From the NCBI GenBank assembly GCA_016935975.1, contig JAFGPX010000254.1, forward strand, positions 1 through 44,098: DNA of 44,098 nucleotides, written 5' to 3'. The notes under the pieces are model-generated. The model was not told the origin of the DNA and did no database searches. It saw only the letters and a list, made by a program, of their open reading frames with translations. The number at the start of each line of letters is the position of its first letter. The first letter of the stretch is position 1. Positions 19,323 to 31,750 of this stretch are shown piece by piece. The position numbers and the translations under genes were made by a program. Source of the stretch: Deltaproteobacteria bacterium (lineage in GTDB: Bacteria > Myxococcota_A > Polyangia > Fen-1088).

Positions 19323-20339
19323 TCATGCCTCGGCGACGATTTCCTTGACGTCGTGCGGTCCCGTGCGCAGCGGCAGGTTGCCTCGCCACAAAAGCAAGAC
19401 GCGGCGCTCGTCCGGTTCGACGATGACGGTGTCCAAGGCCATGGGCGGCGCCTGCGGCGGCCCATCGGCAAGTCGAATCTGCACGACCGGCGGCCCGATG
19501 CCGGGCAGCGAGAAGCTCAGTCGTCCCTGGGGCGTGACCCCCAGGGCCACCACCGGCTCGTCGCCGCGCAGATAGCCGGGCGCGATCAAGCCCGGAGAGG
19601 CAGCGTTGAGGTGTTTGCGGTTGAAGTTCCTCGGCAGAAGGGGCGAGCGAGTCTTCTGCCATTCCTCGTCGTAGGTGCCGGCCAGGGCCGCGCGCGGCTG
19701 CCAGTGCGGCGAGATGAACCCGAACCCGGCCGGTGGCGGTCTGTCGCCCAGGCTCTTGATACGCGCCCGCGGATCCTCCAGGTTCGGCGGGCGCAGCCCC
19801 TCGACGAAGCCGCCGGCCCCGCGATAGCCCGTGCCCACCGGATTGCGCGCCTCGTAGCTGTGCTTGCGCGGATCCTGGTGGTCGCGGTCCCAGCCGCCGA
19901 AGGCGCGCTCGTAGACGAGCGGGATCTTCTCGAAGTGCACGGCGCCGCTCATGGCCACCGAGCCGAGCGCCTTGAACCACATGCGATCCCCGCACACGAG
20001 CACCTCCTTGCTCACCGGCCCCACGCGCAGGCCGACCATCATCTCCTTGGTGTCGCGGCGGGTGGCGTAGGCGTGGCCGATCAGCACGACGTCCGTGGCC
20101 GGTTTGGTGAAAGCCACCTCGGGCTCGTACTTGTAGGACGATTTCTCGGGATCTTCGCCCCACGTCTCGCCGGCCAGGTTGAGTGGGACTTGCTCGTCGG
20201 CGAGCATGCAGCGGCCATCCTCCGTGATGGCCAGCGTGGCTTTTACGACGGGCACGGCCAGGGGCCGGATCTCTTCGTCCGCGAGAAAGAGCGTCTCGAG
20301 CGCGAAAGGCGTCCGGTTGTCTACGTGTGGATGGCCCAT
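19323..20339 (-). CDS. DUF2169 type VI accessory protein
   Basis: This 338-residue protein has the DUF2169 layout: start NRTPFALETLFLADEE, then PVVKATLAI, the block VFKALGSVAMSGAVHFEKIP in variant form, and the highly conserved YERAFGGWDRDHQDPRKHSY followed by NPVGTGY. Family members occur beside VgrG, PAAR-like and DUF4150 genes and are thought to help assemble or load the spike. It lies 22 bases from each neighbour, clearly in one transcript. Confidence 0.92.
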   Translation of the reverse strand: MGHPHVDNRTPFALETLFLADEEIRPLAVPVVKATLAITEDGRCMLADEQVPLNLAGETWGEDPEKSSYKYEPEVAFTKPATDVVLIGHAYATRRDTKEMMVGLRVGPVSKEVLVCGDRMWFKALGSVAMSGAVHFEKIPLVYERAFGGWDRDHQDPRKHSYEARNPVGTGYRGAGGFVEGLRPPNLEDPRARIKSLGDRPPPAGFGFISPHWQPRAALAGTYDEEWQKTRSPLLPRNFNRKHLNAASPGLIAPGYLRGDEPVVALGVTPQGRLSFSLPGIGPPVVQIRLADGPPQAPPMALDTVIVEPDERRVLLLWRGNLPLRTGPHDVKEIVAEA

Positions 20340-20361
20340 CGTCTCCCGCGGGACTCTACCA

Positions 20362-21675
20362 CTACGCCTTCAGCGTCTGCGCGTGCATGGCCAAGAGCTT
20401 GCGCGGGTCGGTGACCGGCTTGGCGATCTGCGCGAGCTGCTTGAGCTGGTTTTTCGCCCAATCCCGCAGCTCGACTTGGGGGGGATTGACCAGGGCCAGG
20501 GCCAGCTCGGTCGACAGGATCTCCCGGCGCCAGGTCGGTGCGCTGGTCAGGGACGGCCGCAAGGCCTCGGTGTTGCGTGGCAGGCCGTTGACGTAGCGGA
20601 CCACCGGATGGTAGCGGGAGCGCTCTTTGTCCCAGAGCTTCGCGACGGCCTCGGCTTGCGGCTCGGGCAGATAGTCCTCGGAGCGAACCACCGGCGGCGG
20701 ATCGTCGTCTTCGACTTCTTCCACGTCGGGCCCCACGGTTTCGCCCGGCTTGGTCAGCTTCCCCACGAGGGGCACGCCCGTGATGGCGGTGAACGACTCG
20801 CCGGCCACCCTGGCGTGCTCGGGATTGGCCATCGCCGAGACGAGGAAGTCCACCGCCTTGATGTCGGCGCAGAAGCCGAGCGCCCACAGCGCATGCCGGG
20901 CGACCGTGGCATCCGCCGCGCGTCCGCGCACGAGATCGCGGTCTTTGATGTCCGGGCTGATGCCGAGCAGGGCGAGCGCGAGGCGGCAGTCGTCGCCCGG
21001 CGCGGCGGCCGCGGCTCGGCAGGCGGCCCAGGTTTCCTTCATCCCCAGGGTCAGCCCGGTGGTGAGCGACTCGCGCAGGATCTCGGGTTGTTGGTACTGC
21101 AGGGCGAAGCGCACGTGCTCGCCGAACTCGCGGTCGCGCGTTCGGCGCACGGCGCGCAGGGCGGCGGCGATCAGCGCGGGGTGCCCGCTGCGGAAGGCAG
21201 GATCGAGGCGCTCGCGTACCCACAGGGGCTCGCGCGGCGAGAACAAATCCAGAATCATGGCGCGCACGGTGGGCGAGCCGTCGCTCCACAGCGGCAAGAG
21301 CCGGCTGATGTCCGCTTTGGGGGCAAGCCACAGGGCGCGGCCGATGACGGCCTGCACCGGGGGCGCGGCCGCGGCCAGCGCCTCGACGACGGCGTCCTGG
21401 TGATCGGCGTCTTCGGCCTGCACGAGGGCCCAGGCCGCGGCAGCCACCCCGCCGAGATCCTCGCCGGCGAGCGCCGGGAACAGCAGTTTCCGCGCCACCT
21501 CCTTGCCTCCCAAGACCAGACCGTCGAGATGGGCGAGCAGGCGCTCCTCGGGGCCGACCGCGACATCGCCGACGGCGTAGAGGGCGGAGTCCAGGGACTC
21601 TTCCCATTCCCCCCAGAGCCACGCCGCCTCGCTCAGGTGCTCCTCGTAGATGTCCCACAGAATTGGTCGAGTCAC
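20362..21675 (-). CDS. TIGR02270-family HEAT-repeat-like type VI accessory protein
   Basis: This 437-residue, almost all-helical protein begins RPILWDIYEEHLSEAAWLWG, the standard N-terminus of TIGR02270 proteins found near type VI loci. Repeated helical pairs of about 30 residues (VRAMILDLFS; HPALIAAALRAVRRTRD; HALWALGFCADIKAVDFLVS) suggest a HEAT-like scaffold. The start is a GTG (21675). It sits 13 bases after DUF6484 and 22 before DUF2169. Likely a scaffold for effector or spike assembly; exact role unknown. Confidence 0.85.
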   Translation of the reverse strand: MTRPILWDIYEEHLSEAAWLWGEWEESLDSALYAVGDVAVGPEERLLAHLDGLVLGGKEVARKLLFPALAGEDLGGVAAAAWALVQAEDADHQDAVVEALAAAAPPVQAVIGRALWLAPKADISRLLPLWSDGSPTVRAMILDLFSPREPLWVRERLDPAFRSGHPALIAAALRAVRRTRDREFGEHVRFALQYQQPEILRESLTTGLTLGMKETWAACRAAAAAPGDDCRLALALLGISPDIKDRDLVRGRAADATVARHALWALGFCADIKAVDFLVSAMANPEHARVAGESFTAITGVPLVGKLTKPGETVGPDVEEVEDDDPPPVVRSEDYLPEPQAEAVAKLWDKERSRYHPVVRYVNGLPRNTEALRPSLTSAPTWRREILSTELALALVNPPQVELRDWAKNQLKQLAQIAKPVTDPRKLLAMHAQTLKA

Positions 21676-21688
21676 GGGAGATGCCTGG

Positions 21689-22213
21689 TCAGTTGATCTT
21701 CACGCTGCCGCCGCGGATGCGGTTGAGCCCCTTGGCGGTGGTTTCGATGTAGGCCCCGCGCAGGATGAGCTTGCCGTCGCGGCGAAGCGTGATGGTGGCG
21801 TCTCCGCAGCGGAGCGTGACTTCCTGCTCGCCCTCGATGACCACGCGTTTGCCGTCGACGCGCGCCTCGGTCCGCTTGGCCGGCGCCGGAGTGGCGGCCG
21901 GGGTCTGCAGGAGCGAGCCGAGCAGGGCGGCGCCCGGCTCGCGCGCCAGCAACCCGACGACAATGGGCAGGCGGGGATCCTGGTTCTCGAACAGCAGCAC
22001 CACCTCCTGCCGGCTTGCGACCGCGTCGCGCAGGGCCGCCTCGTCGAGCGCCGCCACGGAGCGCGCGGGTACCGGGCCGGCGGCGTTCCCCGGGAAATCC
22101 ACGAGCAGCGCCCCCGGTTTGCTGTTCCGCACCAGATGGCCGACCTTGACCGGCAACCCGCCGGCGACGGCAATGGCGGCGGCGTGGCCCGCGGGCTCCG
22201 ACTTGGTGCTCAT
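21689..22213 (-). CDS. DUF6484 type VI accessory protein
   Basis: This 174-residue protein starts the leftward type VI operon. The block GLPVKVGHLVRNSKPGALLV, then EVVLLFENQDPRLPIVVGLL, matches the DUF6484 N-terminal domain. The C-terminal third (VVIEGEQEVTLRCGDATITL, IETTAKGLNRIRGGSVKIN) resembles the last turns of a VgrG needle, so it may dock on or cap the spike. The promoter should lie in 22214-22350, shared divergently with the GalU-like gene. Confidence 0.85.
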   Translation of the reverse strand: MSTKSEPAGHAAAIAVAGGLPVKVGHLVRNSKPGALLVDFPGNAAGPVPARSVAALDEAALRDAVASRQEVVLLFENQDPRLPIVVGLLAREPGAALLGSLLQTPAATPAPAKRTEARVDGKRVVIEGEQEVTLRCGDATITLRRDGKLILRGAYIETTAKGLNRIRGGSVKIN

Positions 22214-22339
22214 GGCGCAATCCCTGTCTGGGCTAGCCTAGAGCAGCCGCGATCAAAGTCCATAGCTGCCTTGCCGGGAATTTCCCGCACGTCCTCAACC
22301 CGCTGCCCGGCCGAGCCCTTTCCTAGTAGTCTCGCCAGC

Positions 22340-22344
22340 GGAGG
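22340..22344 (+). promoter_or_regulatory. Ribosome binding site for a TTG start
   Basis: A ggagg core lies 6 bases before the TTG at 22351 and supports that rare start; MKIHKAVIP then fits the GalU-type N-terminus exactly. Confidence 0.7.
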
Positions 22345-22350
22345 CGCCCC

Positions 22351-23205
22351 TTGAAGATCCACAAGGCAGTCATTCCCATGGCCGGTCCCGTACACCGGGA
22401 TCTGCCGCTTCAGCACATCACGACCGGCGAGGGGGTCACACGACACGTCGCCGCCCTGCAGATCGACGAGCTGCTCGGGGCCGGCATTCGCAGCGTCGCG
22501 CTGGTCATGGCTCCCGGAACCGAGCCCTTCTTCGAGGTGCTGCGGGCTCAGTTCGGAGACGCGCTGGCGCGCATCGAGCAGCCGCGGCCCGAGGGGTTCG
22601 GAGATGCCATCCTGTGCGCCGAGTCTTGGGTGGCGGCCGAGCCGTTCATCTTGCAGGTCTGCGATCACGTCTTCGTGAGCCAGACCGCCGACTCCTGCAC
22701 GAGGCAGCTTGTCACGATCGCGGCCCAGGAAGAGTGCTCGGTTTCCGCGGTGCGCGCCACGCCCGAAAGCCAGCTCCCCTACTTCGGCGTCGTGGGCGGC
22801 CTGCGTGTCGGCAACACCACGGATCTCTACACGGTCTCGACCGTCATCGAGAAGCCGACCCCGACGGTCGCCGAAGAGCTGTGCATGGTCCCGGGCCTGC
22901 GGCAGGGCACCTACCTCGCGCTCTTCGGAACGCACGTGCTCACGCCGCGCATCTTCGCCCTCCTGCGGGAGCGGAAGCAGATGCTTGCGGGCCGAGACCG
23001 CCTGGGCCTGACCGAGGGCCTGGCCATCCTCGCGCAGCGGGAGAAGTACCTGGCGCGCGAAGTAAGCGGCCTGCGCTTGGACCTCGAAGGCCCCTTCGGG
23101 CTCTTGCGTGCTCAGGTCGCGTTGGCCTTGCACGGACCCAGGCGAGAGGAAGTCCTCGAAATCCTGCTTGAGGAAGTCGCGCACGCGAGCGGCTGCCGGG
23201 GTTGA
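22351..23205 (+). CDS. GalU-like nucleotidyltransferase with altered signature motif
   Basis: This 284-residue protein begins with the GalU strand KAVIPMAG, but the nucleotide-binding signature (normally GLGTRFLP.TK) is replaced by GPVHRDLPLQHI. Later family blocks remain: AGIRSVALVMAPG, EGFGDAILCAESWV, FILQVCDHVFV, VSTVIEKPTP and GTYLALFGTHVLTP. True GalU makes UDP-glucose from UTP and glucose 1-phosphate. Without the GxGTR loop and its lysine, this copy may be inactive, regulatory or changed in substrate. It starts at a TTG and ends 7 bases before the large kinase/pyrophosphorylase gene, so the two probably act together. Confidence 0.78.
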   Translation: MKIHKAVIPMAGPVHRDLPLQHITTGEGVTRHVAALQIDELLGAGIRSVALVMAPGTEPFFEVLRAQFGDALARIEQPRPEGFGDAILCAESWVAAEPFILQVCDHVFVSQTADSCTRQLVTIAAQEECSVSAVRATPESQLPYFGVVGGLRVGNTTDLYTVSTVIEKPTPTVAEELCMVPGLRQGTYLALFGTHVLTPRIFALLRERKQMLAGRDRLGLTEGLAILAQREKYLAREVSGLRLDLEGPFGLLRAQVALALHGPRREEVLEILLEEVAHASGCRG

Positions 23206-23212
23206 CGCCACG

Positions 23213-26533
<3,321 letters not shown>

Positions 26534-26651
26534 GCCGGAGCACTTCTCTACCCGGCGCTTCGGAGGGGCCTGTGTCTGGGCTGCCTGTGGTAATCTTTCA
26601 ACCCTGTGCCGCGAGTCCGGTCGCCGTGGGAGGGCGGCCTCGCGGGCAAGG

Positions 26652-28070
26652 ATGGCCTTTCGGAGAATGGAGACGAAATCGCGTCCGAGCGGAACCGTGA
26701 CCGGTGGGTCGATACGGCCCCCGGCGCTTTGCCTTTGTCTAGCCGTCTTGCTGGGAGCGGCCTGTTCCGTGGACGTTGGCAAGCTGCGCATCTCCACGGC
26801 GCCCGGTCCGGATGCGCCGCGCGCGGACGGCGTCCAATCCGACGTGATCGCGGACGGCAAGGAGGATACGGACGAAGGCGGGGGCCAGGGGGGCGCGGAT
26901 GGGGCGGTGGATCTGCCCGACGTGCCCGTTGCGGATACCGTCGGCGCCCCCGACCTTGCCATGGACCGTCCCGAGCCGGACACGGTGTACGACGTGGCCA
27001 CGCCGGACCGGCTCGCGGATCTGCGTGACCTTCCCACCCAGGACGATGCCGCCAGCGACACGGACACGCCCGGCTTCGGTGGCGCGGGGGGCGCGGCCGG
27101 CGACGGCGGAGGGGGGGCCGGGGGCGCAGAGGACGATGGCGGGGCAGGAACGGGCGGCGTGGGCGAGGACGGCGGAGGCGGAGCCGGCGGCACTGGCATC
27201 GACGGCGGCGGGACCGGCGGCGTAGGCGGGGTCGGCACCGGCGGTAGGGGGGGCGGCGGTGGTGGCGGAGCCGGGGGGGGCGGCAGAACCGGTGGGGCGG
27301 GTGGCGCCGGTGGCACCGGGATAGATCCCGACCTGGTCCTCTGGTACAAGTTCGACGAGAGCAGTGGCACGAAGGCGGCGGATTCGTCGGCGTCCGGCGG
27401 CGCCAGCCGCGACGGCACGGTGGCGACGTACGGGATGAGTGGCAGCGCGACCTTCTCGACCGACAGTCGGGTGGGCACGCATGCGTTGAGCCTCGCCCCC
27501 TCGATGTACAGTCCCGGCTACGCTGGCGGCTACGTGACGGTCCCCGCTTTGAAAACCCTCGCTCCCGATGCCATCACGGTCGCGCTCTGGGTCAAGCTCG
27601 CGGCTGTCAGCTCCGCTCAAGACTGGGAGCGCATCTTCGATTTTGGCTCCGGCACCTACGCGACGGCGCCGTTCTTCTACATGACAGCGCGCGCCAACAA
27701 TGCCCCCAACACGCCGGTGCGCTTCGGCATCAGCAAATCGGGGAACACGGCGGCTGCCGAACAGCGCCTGGAGGGCACCTCCATGTTGACCGCAAACGTG
27801 TGGCATCACATCGCCGTGGTCCTTCCGGCCGGGTCGCCCTACACCGGAACCATGTACATCGACGGCGCGGTCGCGGCGACGAACAAAGCCATGACTTTGC
27901 ACCTCTCGGACCTGGCGACGACTACCAACAACTGGCTCGGCCGCTCGCAGTTCAGCGGCTCGTCCGGCAGCGACCCGTTCTTCTACGGATCCCTGGACGA
28001 CTTCCGCGTCTACCGGCGCGCGCTGTCCGCCGACGAGGTCCAGGCCCTTCATCAGTCCGCTGGACCGTAG
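26652..28070 (+). CDS. LamG-domain lipoprotein with Gly/Asp-rich linker
   Basis: This is a 472-residue surface lipoprotein. The signal is longer than usual, ending LAVLLGAAC (Cys38 from ATG 26652; ATG 26667 is equally possible). Then comes an Asp/Pro/Val-rich stretch, a Gly-rich linker (about 145-225) and a LamG-like jelly roll: LVLWYKFDESSGTKAADSS, ITVALWVKLA, NVWHHIAVVLPAG, GTMYIDGAVAATN and FYGSLDDFRVYRRALSADEV. Such domains bind sugars or proteins outside the cell. It ends 20 bases before the convergent GNAT gene. The earlier open frame to 26469 overlaps the upstream gene and lacks support. Confidence 0.88.
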   Translation: MAFRRMETKSRPSGTVTGGSIRPPALCLCLAVLLGAACSVDVGKLRISTAPGPDAPRADGVQSDVIADGKEDTDEGGGQGGADGAVDLPDVPVADTVGAPDLAMDRPEPDTVYDVATPDRLADLRDLPTQDDAASDTDTPGFGGAGGAAGDGGGGAGGAEDDGGAGTGGVGEDGGGGAGGTGIDGGGTGGVGGVGTGGRGGGGGGGAGGGGRTGGAGGAGGTGIDPDLVLWYKFDESSGTKAADSSASGGASRDGTVATYGMSGSATFSTDSRVGTHALSLAPSMYSPGYAGGYVTVPALKTLAPDAITVALWVKLAAVSSAQDWERIFDFGSGTYATAPFFYMTARANNAPNTPVRFGISKSGNTAAAEQRLEGTSMLTANVWHHIAVVLPAGSPYTGTMYIDGAVAATNKAMTLHLSDLATTTNNWLGRSQFSGSSGSDPFFYGSLDDFRVYRRALSADEVQALHQSAGP

Positions 28071-28090
28071 TTGCGTTCGGCGAATGCCCA

Positions 28091-28726
28091 CTACGGTTTC
28101 GCGGCGGGCGCATCCCGAGCGGGATCGTCGGCCGGGATGCACCCGATGGCGAGCTGGCGGACCGTCTCGCCATGTAGCTTGCGGAACTCGTCGCGGCCGA
28201 AGGACATGGTGACATCGTCCTGCTCGTCGACGTACGAGCGGGCGGCGGGGCTGTCGTCGGCCCGGTAGCCGAGCTTCTCGAAGAGTCGCAGGGAGCCGCG
28301 ATTGGCGGGGATGATGGTCACGTAGATGCGTTCGAGGCCGAGGGCCTCGAACGCGAGGGCGTGCAGCATGAGCGCGAAGCGCGTGCCGTAACCGCGGCCC
28401 TGGACCTTGCGCTCGCCGATCATGATGGCGAACTCCGCCGTGCGCGTGGCTGCGTCGATGTGGCGCAGATCCGCGTCGCCCAGCAGATGCCCGTCCGCGT
28501 AGAGCAGGAAGCTGCGCCTGTCTTCCTGCGCGCCGTCGAACTGCTCGCGGACGTCACCCAGGTTCATCCTCTCCTGGCTAGCCATCATCGCCCGGTTGTG
28601 CTCCTCGTTGTACCAGGCCAGCAAGTCGGAAGCGGCGGCCTCGACCTCGGGTCCGGCGGGCTCGCGTGCGACAAGCCGGCCGTCTCCGCCTTGCCAGGAT
28701 ACCGACCAGCGCTCGGGTTGCGACAT
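28091..28726 (-). CDS. GNAT-family acetyltransferase (RimJ/RimL-like)
   Basis: This 211-residue enzyme would transfer acetyl from acetyl-CoA to an amine, possibly a protein N-terminus. The family core is visible: FLLYADGHLLGDADLRHID, EFAIMIGERKVQGRGYGTRF with the CoA-binding QGRGYG, then LGLERIYVTIIPANRGSLRL and FEKLGYR. The usual length is about 180; the last 30 residues are a low-complexity tail. It stands alone, convergent with the LamG gene. Substrate unknown. Confidence 0.88.
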   Translation of the reverse strand: MSQPERWSVSWQGGDGRLVAREPAGPEVEAAASDLLAWYNEEHNRAMMASQERMNLGDVREQFDGAQEDRRSFLLYADGHLLGDADLRHIDAATRTAEFAIMIGERKVQGRGYGTRFALMLHALAFEALGLERIYVTIIPANRGSLRLFEKLGYRADDSPAARSYVDEQDDVTMSFGRDEFRKLHGETVRQLAIGCIPADDPARDAPAAKP

Positions 28727-29053
28727 GGCAGGACGCTACCGCGCGCTGGCGTGGCCACGCAACCGGCCGCGTGGCCCCCGGCGGGTAGCATGGCCCTGGT
28801 CACCGGCATCCCGGACAGTAGCTGCGGGAAGAGAGCCGGTCGTCTCGCCGCGAGCCCCAGCGCGGACAGGAGCAGCGTCTTCCGGCAGCTCGACGGTACC
28901 GACGAGATCTACTACCGCGCCTACGGGAAGTACCAGGCAGGCGTGACCTGGCACCACACCAACACCGTTGGGGCAACAAAGCGCTGGACCGGGCCGGTCG
29001 CGCGGGTCAGATTTGCCCACGGGTGCGCGTCCCATACGAGGAAGGAGGCAGCC
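28727..29053. other. Intergenic region, no gene recognised
   Basis: These 327 bases lie between the divergent GNAT and ARPP-1 genes. The frame of ARPP-1 stays open through it (including DGTDEIYYRAYGKY), but I see no family match and a strong ribosome site marks the later start. It probably holds promoters for both sides. Confidence 0.5.
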
Positions 29054-30043
29054 ATGCAAGCGATCGCCGAGACGTTGCGGGGACTTGGCCTGGGGCCGGC
29101 GAGTGGATTCGTCAACCTCCGGGTGTATCCGCTGCTCGCGCCGGGACTACGGGCACGCGACTACCTCACGCTGGCCGAGGCGCTGGAGCGCGGCACCGTG
29201 GTCGTGACCGAGATCTCCGAGGGCGGCAGTGTGCCCGAGCTGCTCTTGGACAACCGTGGCGATGCGAAGGTGCTTCTGCTAGACGGCGAGGACTTGATCG
29301 GGGCCAAGCAGAACCGTGTGCTCAACATCAGCATCCTGGTGGGCGCCAAACGCAAGGTGAAGATCCCGGTGAGCTGCGTCGAGCACGGCCGCTGGCGGCG
29401 CAGCTCGGCCGGGATGCGCTCGGGCGAAAGCGTGCTCTCGCCGCTGTCGCGCTCGTACAGCGCCAGCGAAGTCAGCGTCAGCATGTCCTTGACCGGCATG
29501 CGCCGCTCGAACCAGGGCCGCGTGTGGTCCGACGTGGACACCACGCTGCGCACCTTCGTATGCGACTCGGATACCGGCGCGCTCTCGGACATCTACGAGC
29601 AGCAACGCTCGCGCCTGGACGAGTACGTGCGCAGCGTGCGCGTGGTGCGCGACCAGGTGGGGGTGGTGTTCGAGCTCAACGGCGAGGTCTTGGGCATGGA
29701 TCTCTTCGATGCGACCGACAGCCTTGCGCGCCTTTTGCCCCGCTTGGTGAAGAGCTACGCCCTCGATGCCATCGAGCATCCCGGCGCAGGCGATGCCCGT
29801 GCCAACCCGCTGCAGGTCAGTGCTTTCTTGGAGCAGGTCGCGGTCGCGCCCACGCAGGTCTTCCCGTCCACCGATCTCGGTCAGGACGTTCGTTTCACGG
29901 GGGAATCGATCATGGGCGGAGCCCTTGTGGAGGATGGTCGCGTGATCCACCTGGTCGCCTTCAGCCGGCAAGCCGTCGAACGCGGCCGCCGCGGCGCGGA
30001 CGCAAGCGTCTGGGCGCGGGGCCGGATGCAGGAGGCCGGCTGA
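29054..30043 (+). CDS. ARPP-1 domain protein (DUF6569)
   Basis: This 329-residue protein matches the ARPP-1 pattern: FVNLRVYPLL near the start, YLTLAEALERGTVVVTEISE, then DAKVLLLDGEDLIGAKQNRV, NISILVGAKRKVKIPVSCVE and HGRWRR. ARPP-1 was named for genomic association with ADP-ribosyl-glycohydrolase and rhodanese-phosphatase proteins in predicted NAD/ADP-ribose pathways; its own biochemistry is not known to me. No such partners lie nearby here. The start at 29054 is set by the aggaggcagcc site just upstream. Confidence 0.82.
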   Translation: MQAIAETLRGLGLGPASGFVNLRVYPLLAPGLRARDYLTLAEALERGTVVVTEISEGGSVPELLLDNRGDAKVLLLDGEDLIGAKQNRVLNISILVGAKRKVKIPVSCVEHGRWRRSSAGMRSGESVLSPLSRSYSASEVSVSMSLTGMRRSNQGRVWSDVDTTLRTFVCDSDTGALSDIYEQQRSRLDEYVRSVRVVRDQVGVVFELNGEVLGMDLFDATDSLARLLPRLVKSYALDAIEHPGAGDARANPLQVSAFLEQVAVAPTQVFPSTDLGQDVRFTGESIMGGALVEDGRVIHLVAFSRQAVERGRRGADASVWARGRMQEAG

Positions 30044-30296
30044 GAAGGCGTCTTGGAAGTAGCTCGTGCCCCCGATGACCAGGGAAGGGAACCCGTGTGG
30101 TCCGGGCAGCGTTCAGGGCCGTCTTGAATGGAAACGATCACGCAGTTCTGCGGGCCAGGGATCTCGCGAAGTGCGGCGGTCTTCCGCCGGAAGGCTCTGA
30201 CTACGTTGCCTCTTCGTCGGGACATCGATCGCGCATAGCGCGGCCGAGAGACCGCGGGACTGCGTGCTCGCTTCCACCGTTGTAGCATCGGCGTCA
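30044..30296. other. Intergenic region, no gene recognised
   Basis: These 253 bases lie between the ARPP-1 and DUF3592 genes. Read leftward, one frame gives a short protein-like stretch (GFPSLVIGGTSYFQDAFSA) with no start or family match; it may be a gene remnant. Confidence 0.4.
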
Positions 30297-30668
30297 ATGC
30301 CTGGACCGTCCGTGCGCGAAGTGAAGGTGTTCTTCCTGGTCGGACTGGTTTCGGCCGCGTTCGGCGGCTTCCTGCTCACCCTCGATCATGCGTGGCAAGC
30401 GGGCGAGGGGCGCATCACCGCGGTCGAGGCGAGGCGTTCGGCGGGGTTGTCCTACACGGTCTACGTTCAGTACGACTACCTGGTGGGCGAAACCAGGTAC
30501 GCCGCCGACGATGCCTGGTGTGCGCCACCTCAGTTCGTCAAGCGCACGTCCCGAGAGCACGCCCGGAAGATCGCGAGCGGCATTCGCGTCGGCGACGCCA
30601 TCCCCATCTTCTACGACCCCCGCTCGCCCGAGGATTCCATCTGCTTCCAGGCGGGGGGTTTGCTGTAG
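30297..30668 (+). CDS. DUF3592-like membrane protein, N-terminal part ending at an in-frame TAG
   Basis: This 123-residue product has one TM helix (about 9-28), then a domain of the DUF3592 type: GRITAVEARRS, YTVYVQYDYLVGETRYAADD, and GDAIPIFYDPRSPEDSICFQ. Family members end with a second TM helix. Here a TAG (30666-30668) stops translation just before that helix, and the same frame goes on with AYFALGAFAVALVLLIVAA. The gene therefore looks cut by a nonsense change. The product as written has a single membrane anchor. ATG 30297 is preferred over the upstream GTG. Confidence 0.72.
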   Translation: MPGPSVREVKVFFLVGLVSAAFGGFLLTLDHAWQAGEGRITAVEARRSAGLSYTVYVQYDYLVGETRYAADDAWCAPPQFVKRTSREHARKIASGIRVGDAIPIFYDPRSPEDSICFQAGGLL

Positions 30669-31085
30669 GCGTATTTCGCCCTAGGTGCTTTCGCGGTCGC
30701 GCTCGTGCTACTCATTGTCGCGGCAAAAGGCTGGGTGCGGCTGCGGTCCCCGCGCGAGCAACCCGACGCGCGCTCCGCCGCAAGGGTGCCCGACGCGCCG
30801 TGCCCGGACCAGGCCAAGGCCAGGCGAATCGCAAGGGCGCTTGTCTCCGACGTGAGAATGCGCCAGGGCGACGCCATCGCGCGCCTGGCTCGACTCGGCA
30901 AGGAGATCCTGCCTCGCTCGGGACTCGATCCGGATCCATCGGTGGCGGCCGACCAGAAGGCCGTGCGCGAAGCCGTCGAAGAGGCGCGCCGGGAGCTGCA
31001 ATCTCGCGGGTCCACCGAGTGGCAAGCGGTGTTCGAGGAAGAACTGGCCACGCTGTACTGCCACAAGCTGTCTTCCCCGGGGTGA
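30669..31085 (+). pseudogene. C-terminal continuation of the DUF3592 gene after the in-frame TAG
   Basis: This stretch stays in the same frame as the upstream gene. It codes a hydrophobic helix (ALGAFAVALVLLIVAAKGW), a basic/Pro-rich link and a helical tail beginning ARRIARALVSDVRMRQGD and closing with FEEELATLY. I recall similar tails in deltaproteobacterial proteins but cannot name the family. A GTG at 30705 lies inside the helix and is a poor start, so this is more likely the lost C-terminus than a separate gene. A real gene using readthrough cannot be excluded. Confidence 0.6.
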
Positions 31086-31175
31086 CGCTTCTGCGCGATC
31101 TCTCGTCGCCCGTCGCGAGGTACTCCCTCGTTGTCCATTCCTATGACAGACTTCGAGACCAACCCCCGGTCTTCC

Positions 31176-31688
31176 ATGAAGGGCCGCTTCCTCTGCGCGA
31201 TGGGCGCGCAAGTCACCGTGGCAGGCGTCGTGCTCGCGCTGGCGAGCGCGCCGGCCCATGCCGAAATCGGCGGCGAGCGCCGACCGGTGAGCCTGTTTTC
31301 GCCCGGGGCCACGTTCGAGGTGGGCATCGACGGGTCCTTGCGCTTCGGCGGCGAGGTGGCGGCGGCGCAGTACTCGGGTCGCTGGGGTTTCGGCGCGGCC
31401 GCGGGTTTCGTTCCGGGGCGGCTTTACCTCGAGGGGCAGCCCGCGCTGGTGCTGGGCGGTCGTTCCCACAACGTCGTGCTCGGTCTCAATCCTGGGTTCG
31501 TCATCGACGTCACGGGCAAGGAGCCTCGCTATGGCGGCCAGGCGACCCTTTGGGGCAACTACGCCCGCGCGGCCGCGCGCCCATGGGCCTTGCCGTTGTT
31601 TCCCTTCGCGCGCGTGCAAGCCGTGCTGGGGATGGGGTTTGCCGTCACCGGCGGGCTCATGCTGAAGCTGCCCGTCCCGGTTTCCTGA
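31176..31688 (+). CDS. Secreted or outer-membrane hypothetical protein
   Basis: This 170-residue protein begins with MKGRFLCAMGAQVTVAGVVL and a cleavage site after APAHA, a Sec signal peptide. The mature part alternates hydrophobic and polar residues (AAAQYSGRWGFGAAAGFVPG; LYLEGQPALVLGGRSHNVV), suggesting a small beta-barrel or beta-sandwich of the cell envelope. No family is recognised. In-frame starts at 31131 (TTG) and 31143 (ATG) are possible but give an unusually long signal n-region. Confidence 0.6.
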   Translation: MKGRFLCAMGAQVTVAGVVLALASAPAHAEIGGERRPVSLFSPGATFEVGIDGSLRFGGEVAAAQYSGRWGFGAAAGFVPGRLYLEGQPALVLGGRSHNVVLGLNPGFVIDVTGKEPRYGGQATLWGNYARAAARPWALPLFPFARVQAVLGMGFAVTGGLMLKLPVPVS

Positions 31689-31750
31689 TCCCGGAAGCGC
31701 GGGTGTGCCGAGCTCGGCATGACCCGCGCTCGTCGATGCTCGCCGCCGTG

